Assembly: GCF_001921205.1 (NCBI RefSeq)
Contig: NZ_MSIE01000007.1
Location: 62,001-126,000 of the forward strand
Source of the DNA: Actinophytocola xanthii
Lineage (GTDB): Bacteria > Actinomycetota > Actinomycetes > Mycobacteriales > Pseudonocardiaceae
Direction: 5' to 3'
DNA length: 64,000 bases
This document shows, piece by piece, positions 42,761-51,792 of the stretch (position 1 is its first letter; every line of letters starts with the position of its first letter). The notes beneath the pieces are model-generated. The model saw only the letters and a program-made list of their open reading frames with translations. It ran no database searches and was not told the origin of the DNA. A program made the translations under genes and the position numbers.

Positions 42761-44926
42761 GGCGGCGCGGGTCCCGGCCGGGGCGGGCCGGTTGGGAAGG
42801 TGGACGGTCACGGTGGTGCCGGTGGGTAGGTTCGGGGTGATCGCGATGGTGCCGTGGTGGCGGATGACGATCGCGCGGGTCGTGGCGAGACCGAGGCCGG
42901 TACCCGGGACCTGGTGGTGCCGGGTGGCGGTGGTGCGGAAGAAGTAGTCGAACACCTTGCCCCGCTCGTCGGCCGGGATGCCGGCGCCGTTGTCGGCGAC
43001 GGCGAGCCTGACGGTGTCAGGCCCGGCGCAGAGGCACACGTGGACGAGGCCGCCGTGGGGACTGTGCTTGACCGCGTTGGTGAGCAGGTTGTCGACCACC
43101 TGACGCAGCCGTGCGGCGTCGCCGAGGACGACGGGCCGGGCGTCGATCTCCAGGCTCAGCTCCACGTCGGCGGGGCGGGCCACCTCCGCCGCTGCCTGGT
43201 GGAGCAGGTCGGCCAGGTCGACCTGCTCCCTGGTCATCGGCTCGGTACTGGTCTGGAGGTCGACCAGGTCGAGCAGCCGGGTGATCACGTCGTGGAGCGT
43301 GGTCGCGTTGCGGCCGATGATCTCGATGATCTGGTTGACCAGCTCGGGAGGCGCGCCCGGGTCGGCCCGGAGCATGTCGGTATAGGAGATGATCGACGTC
43401 AACGGGGTGCGGATCTCGTGCCCGGCGAGCCCGAGGAAGGCCTGGCGGCTCTGGCTCAGCTCCTCGGCCAGGTGGTCCTGCTCGGAGTGGGCCAGGAACC
43501 GCCCGAGCTGCGCCGCGATGCCTTCCAGCAGCGCGGTCAGCAGCACCTCGTCGGTTTCGGGGGCGGCGGAGAAGCAGGCGAGCACGCCGACGGACTCCCG
43601 GTCACGCACCGGGACGGCGATGGCCGTGCGCAGCCCGGCGGCGGCATAGGCCCGCCGCGGCGCGCCGTCGCCGTCGGGTCGTGGGCCGTGCGGGGCGGAG
43701 AGGTCCGGTACCCAGAGCGGTTCGCCGGTTGCCCAGACCGTTCCGCTGATGCCCTCGCCGCGCGCCGCGGTGCCCGGCCCGGCGACCGACGGCAGGTGGG
43801 GTGCGCTCGACTGGGCGGCGAGCCGCAGGGGGCCAGTCTGGTCGGCCAGCCACAGCTCGGCGTGTGCCCACCGCAGCGCCGTGCGGACCGAGGTCAGGAC
43901 CGTGACGCCCCGGTCCGCTGTCGGCTCGGGGTCGGTCAGGGCGTGGAACACCTCCATCGCGCAGGTGTAGAAGCGCTCGGCGCGGCGAACGGCGGTGACA
44001 TCGTGCATCGCCACCACCGCACCCACGGGCGGGTCATCGGCTCCCGCCCGTCCACCGGCGCGGACCGGTCGGGCCTTGACCACGAAAGTCCGTTCCGCCC
44101 GCTCCGGCAGCCGGACGACGACCTCCCTGTCGTGCACCGGTTCCCCGTGCAGCGCCCGCCACAGGGCCGTCTCCCGGACCCGCAGCGGCGTCCCGTCGGA
44201 GCGGAACAGCGCTCCCTTGACCAGGTCCGCGAGACGGGTGGGCACGGCTCCTGGCGGATCCCCCAACAGCCGCCGGGCGGCCGGGTTGGACAGCACGACC
44301 GCCCCGTTGCTCAGGCACCCGAGGACCGCCGGGTCGAGGCTGTCCAGCAGAGCGGCGAGAAACGGCTCCCACAGGTCCAGGTCGGACTCCCCCTCCGTCC
44401 GGTACGAACGCGACGGGGCGCGGTCGGCCTGGCCGGTCGGGAGTGGACCGATGATCTGGCTGAGGCGGAGCAGCACGGAGAGCTCGGCGTCGGTCCATGA
44501 GCGCGGCCGGGTGTCCATGACCGACAGGGCGCCGAGCGGCTGGTCGTCGGTGCCACGCAGGGGAACACCGAGGAACGCGCGCACGCCGTGGTCGCGCGCC
44601 AGCCGGTGCCCCCGCAGGTCGGGGTCGGCCGTCATGTCCTCGCTGAACACGGGATGGTCGGCGCTCACCACGTACTTGCACACCGACCACGACAACGGCG
44701 CGTCAGAGCCCCGCACCAGCTCCGCGGGCAGGTTGTACACGCCGGCGAGGTGCTCGTGCTCGGCCCCGACCAGGGTCACGGTACCCATCGTGGCCTCCAC
44801 CCACTGGGCGGCCACGCGGGCGATGGCGTCCAGGGGCATCGCGAGCGTCGCCAGTACCCGCGTCCCTCGCTCGACCGCCGCCGTGCGGCGCGGGCGGGCC
44901 AGCACGGCACGATCCTCGGTAGGCAA
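42752..44926 (-). CDS. GAF-PAS-GAF sensor histidine kinase
   Basis: About 724 residues, soluble. Order: GAF (about 20-165; WSVCKYVV, FLGVPLRG), PAS (about 195-325), second GAF (about 335-470; GEGISGTVWATGEPLWVPD), HisKA with His503 (GHEIRTPL), and HATPase (NLLTNAVKHS, DNGAGIP, GTGLGLATTR). No receiver domain and no partner regulator is nearby. A TTG at 44926 is preferred because GGAGGG sits about 5 bases upstream; the open frame continues to an ATG at 45040 without a good ribosome-binding site. Its 3' end overlaps the convergent beta-helix gene by 9 bases. Confidence 0.85.
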   Translation of the reverse strand: MPTEDRAVLARPRRTAAVERGTRVLATLAMPLDAIARVAAQWVEATMGTVTLVGAEHEHLAGVYNLPAELVRGSDAPLSWSVCKYVVSADHPVFSEDMTADPDLRGHRLARDHGVRAFLGVPLRGTDDQPLGALSVMDTRPRSWTDAELSVLLRLSQIIGPLPTGQADRAPSRSYRTEGESDLDLWEPFLAALLDSLDPAVLGCLSNGAVVLSNPAARRLLGDPPGAVPTRLADLVKGALFRSDGTPLRVRETALWRALHGEPVHDREVVVRLPERAERTFVVKARPVRAGGRAGADDPPVGAVVAMHDVTAVRRAERFYTCAMEVFHALTDPEPTADRGVTVLTSVRTALRWAHAELWLADQTGPLRLAAQSSAPHLPSVAGPGTAARGEGISGTVWATGEPLWVPDLSAPHGPRPDGDGAPRRAYAAAGLRTAIAVPVRDRESVGVLACFSAAPETDEVLLTALLEGIAAQLGRFLAHSEQDHLAEELSQSRQAFLGLAGHEIRTPLTSIISYTDMLRADPGAPPELVNQIIEIIGRNATTLHDVITRLLDLVDLQTSTEPMTREQVDLADLLHQAAAEVARPADVELSLEIDARPVVLGDAARLRQVVDNLLTNAVKHSPHGGLVHVCLCAGPDTVRLAVADNGAGIPADERGKVFDYFFRTTATRHHQVPGTGLGLATTRAIVIRHHGTIAITPNLPTGTTVTVHLPNRPAPAGTRAASG

Positions 44927-45278
44927 CGTCCCTCCGCGGGTCTCGGGGAAAGGCTTGACCGAGAATCCCACGAACCGGACCGGATTTGCGGGAATCTCGC
45001 CGGCGAACCCGTTGGAGGAGGAAAGCCACCCGTTCGAGCTCATCACCCGGGTGGAGAAAACACGTGCCGCCCCCCTTCTGCCGTCACGCGTGCCCGGTCG
45101 GCAGCACCGACCCGTTCGAGACGACCCAGCACTACGCCTTGTCACACCGCTGCTGCGCGGAAAGCGCGCACCTCGCTGACCGCCTCGGCACGACCTGCGG
45201 CCGAGCGGGGAAACGGCTATCACTGACGACGGAACAGGTCGAGTTTCCGCAGTTCAGGGTGGGACAAGGAGCGAGACG
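44927..45278. other. Divergent promoter region between two histidine kinase genes
   Basis: About 350 bases between the GAF-PAS kinase and the CHASE3-type hybrid kinase. Part of it (44927-45040) stays open in the frame of the left kinase, and a longer N-terminus is possible. The rest holds no supported gene. AAGGAG just before 45279 serves the right-hand kinase. Confidence 0.35.
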
Positions 45279-47687
45279 GTGGGAGTGGCGGAGCCGCCCG
45301 CGAGCACGTCGCGGGCGGGTGCGAGAAGAACGTGGCGGCGGTGGACGGTGGGCCGGCTGTTGGCCCTCGGCTACACGTTCGCGATCGGTGGTCTGCTGAT
45401 CGTCGGGTTGAGCTCCTACCTCCGTATCGAGGAGCTGCTCGAGGACCGTCAACCGGTGGACCGCACCTACGACGTCCTGGCCGAGATCTCCCAGTTGCGG
45501 CTGACGGTGCTGGAGGCCGAGCGGAGCCAGCGCGGGTTCCTCTTCAGCGGAGACGAGGGCCAGTTCAGCGCCTACCGGCTCGCCGTCGACACCGTCGACC
45601 GAACCGTGGCCTCGCTGGCCGACCTGACCTCCGAGAACCCGGACCACCAACGCACGCTGGGCCGGCTGCAGCCGCTGCTCGACGACAAGCGGGACGAGCT
45701 GGCGCAGCTGGTCGACCTGCGGCGCGACTCGACCGCGGCAGCCGTGCGGCGACTGCTCTCGCTGGACGGGAGCGCCGATGTCGGAGCACGCATCGACCAG
45801 GTGCTGGCCGACATGCGCGCCGAGGAGCGGCGGCTGCTGGACCGTCGCCAGGTGGTCAGCGCCAGCAGCGCCAACCAGACCCAGCACGTCGTCGTGACCA
45901 CGCTGGCCGTCGCCATGCTCAGCGCCGTCGGTGCCTGGGTGGTGACCCGCAGGGTGACCGTGCCGGTCCGGCGGGTCACCGCGGCCGCGTGCCGGGTGGC
46001 CGCGGGGGACGCCACCGCGCGGGTCGAGGTGGCCGGCCCGGCCGAGATGGTGGAGATGGCGCTCGCGGTGAACGCCTCGACCGAGGCGATGGGCAGGGCC
46101 AGGGACCAGGCTGTCGCGGCGAGCCTGGCCAAGGCGACGTTCCTGGCCACCATGAGCCACGAGATCCGCACCCCGATGAACGCCGTGATCGGCATGACCG
46201 GCCTGCTGATGGACACCGACCTCGACCCCGAGCAGCGAGAGCTCGTGACGACGGTCCGCGACAGTGGCGAGGCACTGCTCGACATCATCAACGGCATCCT
46301 GGACTACTCGAAGATCGAGGCGGGGAAGCTACAGCTCGAGGACGCCTCGTTCGACATCGTCGAGTGTGTCGACAGCGCGCTGGCGCTGGTCTCCCTGCCC
46401 GCCGCGGAGAAGGGGCTCGAGCTCGTCGGACACGTCGACCCGAGCTGTCCCCAGGTGCTGCGCGGGGACGCGACGCGCTTCCGGCAGATCCTGGTCAACC
46501 TGCTCAGCAACGCGGTCAAGTTCACCGCGCGGGGCGAGGTGACCGTGACCGTCGACGCCGTCCCGGCACCAGGTGGGGGCGAGCAGGACGACGCTCTGCT
46601 GGTGCGGGCCACCGTGCGCGACACCGGGATCGGCATCTCCCACGAGCAGCTCGAGCACGTGTTCCGCTCGTTCAACCAGGCCGACACCTCGACCACCCGC
46701 CGCTACGGCGGCACCGGCCTCGGTCTGACGATCAGCCGCCAGCTCGCCCGGGCGATGGGTGGCGACCTTACGGTCAGCAGCGCGCCCGGCACGGGGTCGA
46801 CGTTCACGTTCACCGCGGTCATGCACCGCGCCGCCGGCCACGACGTGGACGGTACGAGCAGGCCGGACATCACCCGCCTGTCGGGCCGCACTGCCCTGAT
46901 CGTCGACGACAACGCCACGAACCGCCGGGTGCTGCGGGCCGAGCTGAGCAAGTGGGGGATGCGCTGCGAGGACGTCGACTCGGCTGCGGCGGCGTTGGCC
47001 CTGGTTCGTTCCGGCAGCCGCTTCGACGTCGCCGTCCTGGACATGCAGATGCCCGAGACGAACGGACTGCAGCTGGGCATCCAGCTTCGCCAGCTGCCCT
47101 CCGTGGCCACCATGCCGCTGGTGCTGCTGAGCAGCATGACCGCACGGCCCGACCCGCTCGACTCCCGGATCTTCGATGCGATGCTGGCCAAACCGGCGCG
47201 CGTGAACACCTTGCTGACCACGCTGATCGGCGTGCTCTCCACCCACCCCGCCCGCACCGTCGAGCCGGCCGCACCCCCGCGGCCCGAGCCGGGGCAGAGC
47301 GCCCGGCTGCGCATCCTGCTGGCCGAGGACAACCCGGTGAACCAGAAGGTCGCCCAGCTCATGTTGGGCAGGCTCGGCCACCGGGTGGACGTCGTCGGCA
47401 ACGGCCACGAAGCGGTCGCCGCGGCCCGCCGCGGCGGGTACGACGTCGTGCTGATGGACGTCCAGATGCCCGAGCTCGACGGCCTCGCCGCCACCCGCGT
47501 CATCCGCCAGGAGCTGACGGTCGACCGCCAGCCGTACATCATCGCGATGACCGCGAGCGCGCTCGTCCAGGACCGCACCGCGTGCGAGGCCGCCGGCATG
47601 GACGACTACCTCTCCAAACCCGTCCGCGCGAGCGACCTCGCCGCGGCGCTCGCCCCCCTGCGCCCCGTCCAGTCCGGCGGCGCATGA
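45279..47687 (+). CDS. CHASE3-HAMP hybrid histidine kinase with two receivers
   Basis: 802 residues. A first membrane helix ([20 protein letters not shown], about 29-48), a CHASE3-type periplasmic helical sensor ([18 protein letters not shown]), a second membrane helix ([19 protein letters not shown]), HAMP, HisKA with His294 (MSHEIRTPM), HATPase ([19 protein letters not shown]), receiver 1 with Asp588 (VAVLDMQMP) and receiver 2 with Asp727 ([13 protein letters not shown]). Both receivers keep the acidic pair, Asp and Lys. No Hpt domain is present, so a separate phosphotransfer protein or a soluble regulator must take the phosphate onward. GTG at 45279 has AAGGAG 7 bases upstream. Confidence 0.92.
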   Translation: MGVAEPPASTSRAGARRTWRRWTVGRLLALGYTFAIGGLLIVGLSSYLRIEELLEDRQPVDRTYDVLAEISQLRLTVLEAERSQRGFLFSGDEGQFSAYRLAVDTVDRTVASLADLTSENPDHQRTLGRLQPLLDDKRDELAQLVDLRRDSTAAAVRRLLSLDGSADVGARIDQVLADMRAEERRLLDRRQVVSASSANQTQHVVVTTLAVAMLSAVGAWVVTRRVTVPVRRVTAAACRVAAGDATARVEVAGPAEMVEMALAVNASTEAMGRARDQAVAASLAKATFLATMSHEIRTPMNAVIGMTGLLMDTDLDPEQRELVTTVRDSGEALLDIINGILDYSKIEAGKLQLEDASFDIVECVDSALALVSLPAAEKGLELVGHVDPSCPQVLRGDATRFRQILVNLLSNAVKFTARGEVTVTVDAVPAPGGGEQDDALLVRATVRDTGIGISHEQLEHVFRSFNQADTSTTRRYGGTGLGLTISRQLARAMGGDLTVSSAPGTGSTFTFTAVMHRAAGHDVDGTSRPDITRLSGRTALIVDDNATNRRVLRAELSKWGMRCEDVDSAAAALALVRSGSRFDVAVLDMQMPETNGLQLGIQLRQLPSVATMPLVLLSSMTARPDPLDSRIFDAMLAKPARVNTLLTTLIGVLSTHPARTVEPAAPPRPEPGQSARLRILLAEDNPVNQKVAQLMLGRLGHRVDVVGNGHEAVAAARRGGYDVVLMDVQMPELDGLAATRVIRQELTVDRQPYIIAMTASALVQDRTACEAAGMDDYLSKPVRASDLAAALAPLRPVQSGGA

Positions 47688-47723
47688 GCCCCACGACCGT
47701 GTAGGTCACCGCGGAGGGCGCGG

Positions 47724-48179
47724 TTACGGCGAGACCGGGATCCGGGTCTCCACCGGGGACTCCGGGTCGAGGATGTAGTGCTCGGTCACCGTGGCCCGGT
47801 AGAGGCGCAGGCGTGCGTCGCCGCTGACGCGCTCGAGGCCCCACTCGCCGAGCCCGGCGCGCACCGAGACGCGGGAGTACACGGCCAGCTCGCGCTCGAG
47901 GTCGGCTTCCGGTACCTGGGCCGCGGTCGCCATCAGGTACACCGCCTGCCCCTCGTTGGGCCGCACCGTCGAGTCGAACACGACGATCGACACCGTCGGG
48001 CGCGCCGCCAGGTTCCGGGAGTGTCGCGCCGAGGGCGGGGACACCCAGTACAGCGTGTGGTAGTCCTCGGTCGCGAACCACACCGGGCAGGCCCAGGGCG
48101 TTCCGGACGCGTCGGCGGTCGCGAGCGTCATGAACGAGTTCTCGTCGAGAATCGCACGGGCGATGTCAGCCTCGGTCAT
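47724..48179 (-). CDS. Pyridoxamine 5'-phosphate oxidase family flavoprotein
   Basis: 151 residues with the split-barrel pattern FMTLATADASGTPWACPVWFATED, LYWVSPPSARHSRNLAARPTVSIVVFD, and a closing strand with a Glu-rich helix. Such small proteins bind FMN or F420, and many act as F420-dependent reductases in actinomycetes; the cofactor cannot be read from the sequence. The ATG overlaps the stop of the LLM oxidoreductase gene by 4 bases (ATGA), so the two are coupled. Confidence 0.82.
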   Translation of the reverse strand: MTEADIARAILDENSFMTLATADASGTPWACPVWFATEDYHTLYWVSPPSARHSRNLAARPTVSIVVFDSTVRPNEGQAVYLMATAAQVPEADLERELAVYSRVSVRAGLGEWGLERVSGDARLRLYRATVTEHYILDPESPVETRIPVSP

Positions 48180-49210
48180 CTGCCCAGCGTAGGAGGTTCC
48201 GAGGGCGTCCAGCCCAGCGCGGGGCCCAGCGCCGTCGCCATGTCGGTGAGGACCTGCTCGTAGTCCTCGGGGTCGAACGTGAACGGCAGCGCGAACGCCA
48301 CCTCCTCGACCTCGCGGAACGCCGCGTGCGAGTCGAGCCGCTCGGCGATCTCGGCGGAGGACCCGACGAGGTCCGGCGAGAACATCAGCCGAGCCGGTCC
48401 CTGCGGCGACTCCGTGCGCGGCAGCCGCTCGCGCGCGTAGTCGGCGTACTTCGCGCGCTGCGCGGGCGAGGCGCTGTCGGTCGGGACGACCACGAGCCCC
48501 TGGGAGACCCGGGCCCGCTCACCGTCGGGGTGCGCGTCCCGGAACGCGCGCAGGTGCGACAGCTGGATCTGGGCGAAATCCTCCGACTCCTCGGCCTTGA
48601 CCACGCTGCTGGTCAGGAAGTTCATCCCGTTCTCGCCCGCCCACCTGGCCGACCGCAGGCTCGCGCCGCCGTACCACAGGCGGCCGCCGAGACCGGGCGA
48701 GTGCGGCTGGACCCGGTCGGAGAACACCTCGAAGCCCTCGGTACCGCTGAACTCGGTCGCCGGGCGGCCGCGGACGAGGTCGAGCAGCCGCCGCACGCGG
48801 CCGTAGCCGAAGTCCTCGGCCTCCCCGGAGTCGGGGTACAGGGCCTGCCTGACCCGCTCGTAGTGCATCGGCGGTCCCACGCTGACGCCCGGGTTCAGCC
48901 GACCGCCGGAGAGAATGTCCACTGTGGCCAGATCTTCGGCGAGCCGCAGCGGGTTCTCCCAGCCCAGCGGGATGACCGCGGTTCCCAGCTCGATGCGCCG
49001 GGTCCGCTGCGAGGCGGCCGCCAGGACCGCCACCGGCGACGAGATGCCGAACTGCAGGTGCCGGTGCCGGACCCACGCGCTGTCGAACCCCAGCCGCTCC
49101 CCCAGCTCGATCATCTCCAGCGTCGACTCGTGACCCCGGGCCGGATCGTCCTCATCGAACAGTCCGATCGTCAGGAAGCCGAGCTTGCGCAAAGGTCTCG
49201 AGTCCGACAC
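48176..49210 (-). CDS. LLM class flavin-dependent oxidoreductase
   Basis: 344 residues with the luciferase-like TIM-barrel layout: LGFLTIGLFDE at the start, ERLGFDSAWVRHRHLQFG, PVAVLAAASQRTRRIELGTAVIPLGWENPLRLAEDLATVDILSGGR (the LLM core) and LWYGGASLRSARWAGENGMNFL. It may use FMNH2 or F420. Its partner in the operon is a PNPOx-type flavoprotein, which might supply reduced flavin. GTG at 49210 is the likely start; the ribosome-binding site is weak. It diverges from the biosynthetic cluster. Confidence 0.88.
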   Translation of the reverse strand: MSDSRPLRKLGFLTIGLFDEDDPARGHESTLEMIELGERLGFDSAWVRHRHLQFGISSPVAVLAAASQRTRRIELGTAVIPLGWENPLRLAEDLATVDILSGGRLNPGVSVGPPMHYERVRQALYPDSGEAEDFGYGRVRRLLDLVRGRPATEFSGTEGFEVFSDRVQPHSPGLGGRLWYGGASLRSARWAGENGMNFLTSSVVKAEESEDFAQIQLSHLRAFRDAHPDGERARVSQGLVVVPTDSASPAQRAKYADYARERLPRTESPQGPARLMFSPDLVGSSAEIAERLDSHAAFREVEEVAFALPFTFDPEDYEQVLTDMATALGPALGWTPSEPPTLGR

Positions 49211-49320
49211 GGCGCGAGCGTACGCCCGCCGGGAGAGCGTGGCCGGACCGTCCACATGATGGGCGGAGGCCCCTGCGAGACTGGGCGCCGGTTGCGGGCG
49301 GCTGGACGAGGGGGCGGTGG
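49211..49320. other. Divergent region at the left border of the biosynthetic cluster
   Basis: 110 GC-rich bases between the LLM oxidoreductase start and the carrier-methyltransferase gene. It must hold promoters for both directions. GAGGGGGCGG just before 49321 can act as a Shine-Dalgarno. No operator-like palindrome was found. Confidence 0.35.
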
Positions 49321-50748
49321 ATGCCGGAGGACGGCGGGGCCGTGGCGGGGCTGACGGCCGCGGTGGCGGCGGTGTGGGCGGACGTCCTGCGGGTCGCGGA
49401 GGTCGGGGACGACGACGAGTTCTCCGCGCTCGGCGGGGACGTGCGCACCGCGTCGCGGGTGGTCGCGTTGACCAACCAGTGGCTGGGGGCGAACCTCACG
49501 CTGCGGCAGCTCTTCCTGCACCGGACGCCGGCCCGGCTGGCCGCGGCGCTGCACGCCGAGGGGGTGCGGGTGCGCGAGGTCGGCCCGAGCGCCGCCGGCG
49601 CGCCGGCGGGTGAGTGGGAGCGGTTCTGGGACAGCACCTACCGCTTCTCCGCGCGGCGGCGGGACGGCTTCAACACCGCGGGGTGGTACGACCGGCGGGC
49701 GCTCGGGGCGATGCCGGAGGCGCACATGCGGGAGTGGGTGGGGACCACCGCCGAGCGCCTGCGCTCGCTGCGCCCGCGGCACGTGCTCGAGATCGGCTGC
49801 GGCCTGGGGCTGATCATGATGCCGATGCTCGAGCACGTCGAGCGGTACGAGGGGACCGACATCTCCACCGAGGCCGTGCGGGGCCTCCGCGAGCACCTCG
49901 CCGGCCATCCGCACGGGGCGCGCGCCGCCGTGCGCCGGGGCGACGCGCTCGAGGTCGCCGCCGGCACGAGCGGGGAGCACGACCTGGTGCTGCTGAACTC
50001 GGTCGTGCAGTACTTCCCGGACCTGGCCCACCTCGAGGAGGTGGTCGCCGGGCTGACCCGCGGCGACGGCGTGGTGTTCCTCGGCGACCTCCTGCACCGG
50101 GGCCTGCACCGGCCCATGCACGTGGCCCAGGTCGTCGAGCAGTTCCCGGACAGCGCGCCGGTGCGGCGCGTCCGGACCGCCACGGAGGTGTCGCTCGCCG
50201 GCGACGCGCCGCTGCTGGTCGGGCCGGACGAGCTTCGGCGCCTCGTCGCCAGGGCGGCGCCGGGCTGGGACTGCGACCTGCTGGTCCGCCGCGGTACCCA
50301 CCGCACCGAGATGAACCGCTTCCGCTTCGACGCGGTGCTCTCCCGCGGCCGGCACCCGAATTCCGACGCACCGGTGCGGCCGCTGAGCTGGCCGGGAAAC
50401 CCGGGCGGCGTGGCCGAGGTCCTGGCGACCCTGGTGCGCCCGGACGACGAGCGGGTGGTGATCCGCTCGGTGCCCGACGCCCGCACCCACGCCTGTGTGC
50501 GGCTGACCCGGGCGCTCGACGAGGCACCGGAGGACCTCCCGCTGGCGGAACTGCGGGACGGTCTGGCGCCGGCGGCCGCGGTCGACCCGGAAACGCTGTG
50601 GGAGACCGGGCACCGGCTGGGACACGGGGTCGCGGTGGCACCCGCGCGCGAGCCCGGGCTGGTGGACGTCGCGCTGCTGCGCGGCGGCGACGACTGGGCG
50701 GCGGCGGCGCTGCTGCGGGCCCCGGGCCCGGGCGGCGAGGACTGCTAG
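49321..50748 (+). CDS. Degenerate carrier domain fused to a SAM-dependent methyltransferase
   Basis: 475 residues. The first 80 look like an NRPS carrier domain (DDDEFSALGGDVRTASRVVAL, LTLRQLFLHRTPARLAAAL), but position 41 is Val where the phosphopantetheine Ser should be (GGDS). So it cannot carry a substrate as a normal thiolation domain. Residues about 100-330 form a class I methyltransferase like those built into NRPS modules: HVLEIGCGLGL (SAM loop), YEGTDIS, LVLLNSVVQYFP. The last 140 residues may be a small NRPS-MT-type tail. It probably methylates a peptide intermediate, with the dead carrier as docking piece. It opens the cluster; the next gene starts 9 bases later. Confidence 0.82.
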   Translation: MPEDGGAVAGLTAAVAAVWADVLRVAEVGDDDEFSALGGDVRTASRVVALTNQWLGANLTLRQLFLHRTPARLAAALHAEGVRVREVGPSAAGAPAGEWERFWDSTYRFSARRRDGFNTAGWYDRRALGAMPEAHMREWVGTTAERLRSLRPRHVLEIGCGLGLIMMPMLEHVERYEGTDISTEAVRGLREHLAGHPHGARAAVRRGDALEVAAGTSGEHDLVLLNSVVQYFPDLAHLEEVVAGLTRGDGVVFLGDLLHRGLHRPMHVAQVVEQFPDSAPVRRVRTATEVSLAGDAPLLVGPDELRRLVARAAPGWDCDLLVRRGTHRTEMNRFRFDAVLSRGRHPNSDAPVRPLSWPGNPGGVAEVLATLVRPDDERVVIRSVPDARTHACVRLTRALDEAPEDLPLAELRDGLAPAAAVDPETLWETGHRLGHGVAVAPAREPGLVDVALLRGGDDWAAAALLRAPGPGGEDC

Positions 50749-50757
50749 CTTGCTGCC

Positions 50758-51792
50758 ATGTCGCTGGGGATCGAGACGGTCGACGACGCGCCGACCGACC
50801 TGCTGACGGGCGAGTGCCGGTTCAGCGCGGCCGGTCTCGCGCCGCGGCGGCTGCTCTCCTGCGCCGCCGACGCCCGGTGGCACACCCGGTGGACGGTCGC
50901 CAGATCGGCCGGGCGGGTGGTGGGCGCGGTCACCAGCCACCGGCCGCGCACCACCCGGTTCGTCAACGGCCCCTACGACCTCGCCGCGATGGCCGCCTCG
51001 CTCGGCGGCGCGGTTCCGGACGACCCGCGCCGGTGGGTGTTCGTCGGCGGGTGTCGCGAGCTGGCGGCCGGGGTGGTGACCGCCGCGGCGCTGCCCGACC
51101 ACGAGGCGGCGGAGGTCCGCGGGGCCCTGGCCCACCACGTGTTCACCGAGGCCGAGTCGGCCGGCGACTACCCGGCCGCCCTGTACGTGCCCGACGCCGA
51201 GGTGGGCGCGTTCACCGCCCGGCTCGCCGGCCGGGTCACCACCCGCGAGCTCGGCGCGGCCGCCGAGCTCGTGCTGACCGGGACCAGCGAGGAGGAGCAC
51301 CTGGCGGCCCTGCGTCCCTCGGAGCGCGAGCGGTACCGCCGCGACCGGCGGCGGTTCGCCGCCCTCGGCTACGCGGCGGCCTGCGTGCCGGCGCAGGACG
51401 TGCTGGCCGAGGCCGCGCCGCTGGTGTGCGCGGTCAAGGCGCGGCACGGCGTGGCCGACCACCCCCGGCTGTGCGAGTACCGCCTGCGGGAGTGGGTCGC
51501 CACCCTCGGCGCCGAGAACTGCCACGCCTCCGTGGTGCGCGACGGCGACGGCCGCCTAGTCGCGGTGTACTTCCTGGCACTGCACGGGCGGACGGTGGAG
51601 GGGTACGAGATCGGCCTCGTCGAGCCGCTGGAGGGACGGGAGTTCGCCTACCTGCAGGCGATGATCCACGGCCCGGTCGAGTTCGCCTTCTCCCGCGGCG
51701 CCCGCCGCATCGACCTGGGCCTGGACTCCAGCACCGTCAAACAGCGCCGCGGCGCGGTCATCACCAGCACCTGGGCGGTCAGCCCCGCGTGA
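50758..51792 (+). CDS. GNAT/FemX-like acyltransferase (BioF2-like family)
   Basis: 344 residues with two GNAT-like halves. The segment RPSERERYRRDRRRFAALGY followed by a YFLALHGRTVEGYEIGLV strand and LDLGLDSSTVKQRRGA-type ending is like the peptidogalycan/BioF2-like acetyltransferase group. Relatives include FemX-type enzymes that form peptide bonds from aminoacyl-tRNA. In this cluster it may acylate or aminoacylate an intermediate. The ATG follows the previous stop by 9 bases, and its stop overlaps the exporter gene start by 4 bases. Confidence 0.68.
   Translation: MSLGIETVDDAPTDLLTGECRFSAAGLAPRRLLSCAADARWHTRWTVARSAGRVVGAVTSHRPRTTRFVNGPYDLAAMAASLGGAVPDDPRRWVFVGGCRELAAGVVTAAALPDHEAAEVRGALAHHVFTEAESAGDYPAALYVPDAEVGAFTARLAGRVTTRELGAAAELVLTGTSEEEHLAALRPSERERYRRDRRRFAALGYAAACVPAQDVLAEAAPLVCAVKARHGVADHPRLCEYRLREWVATLGAENCHASVVRDGDGRLVAVYFLALHGRTVEGYEIGLVEPLEGREFAYLQAMIHGPVEFAFSRGARRIDLGLDSSTVKQRRGAVITSTWAVSPA

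Noticed and set aside
45040-45223. Longer N-terminus for the GAF-PAS kinase starting at 45040 or 45223
   Set aside because: No ribosome-binding site and no domain similarity there; the TTG at 44926 has GGAGGG. Not fully excluded.
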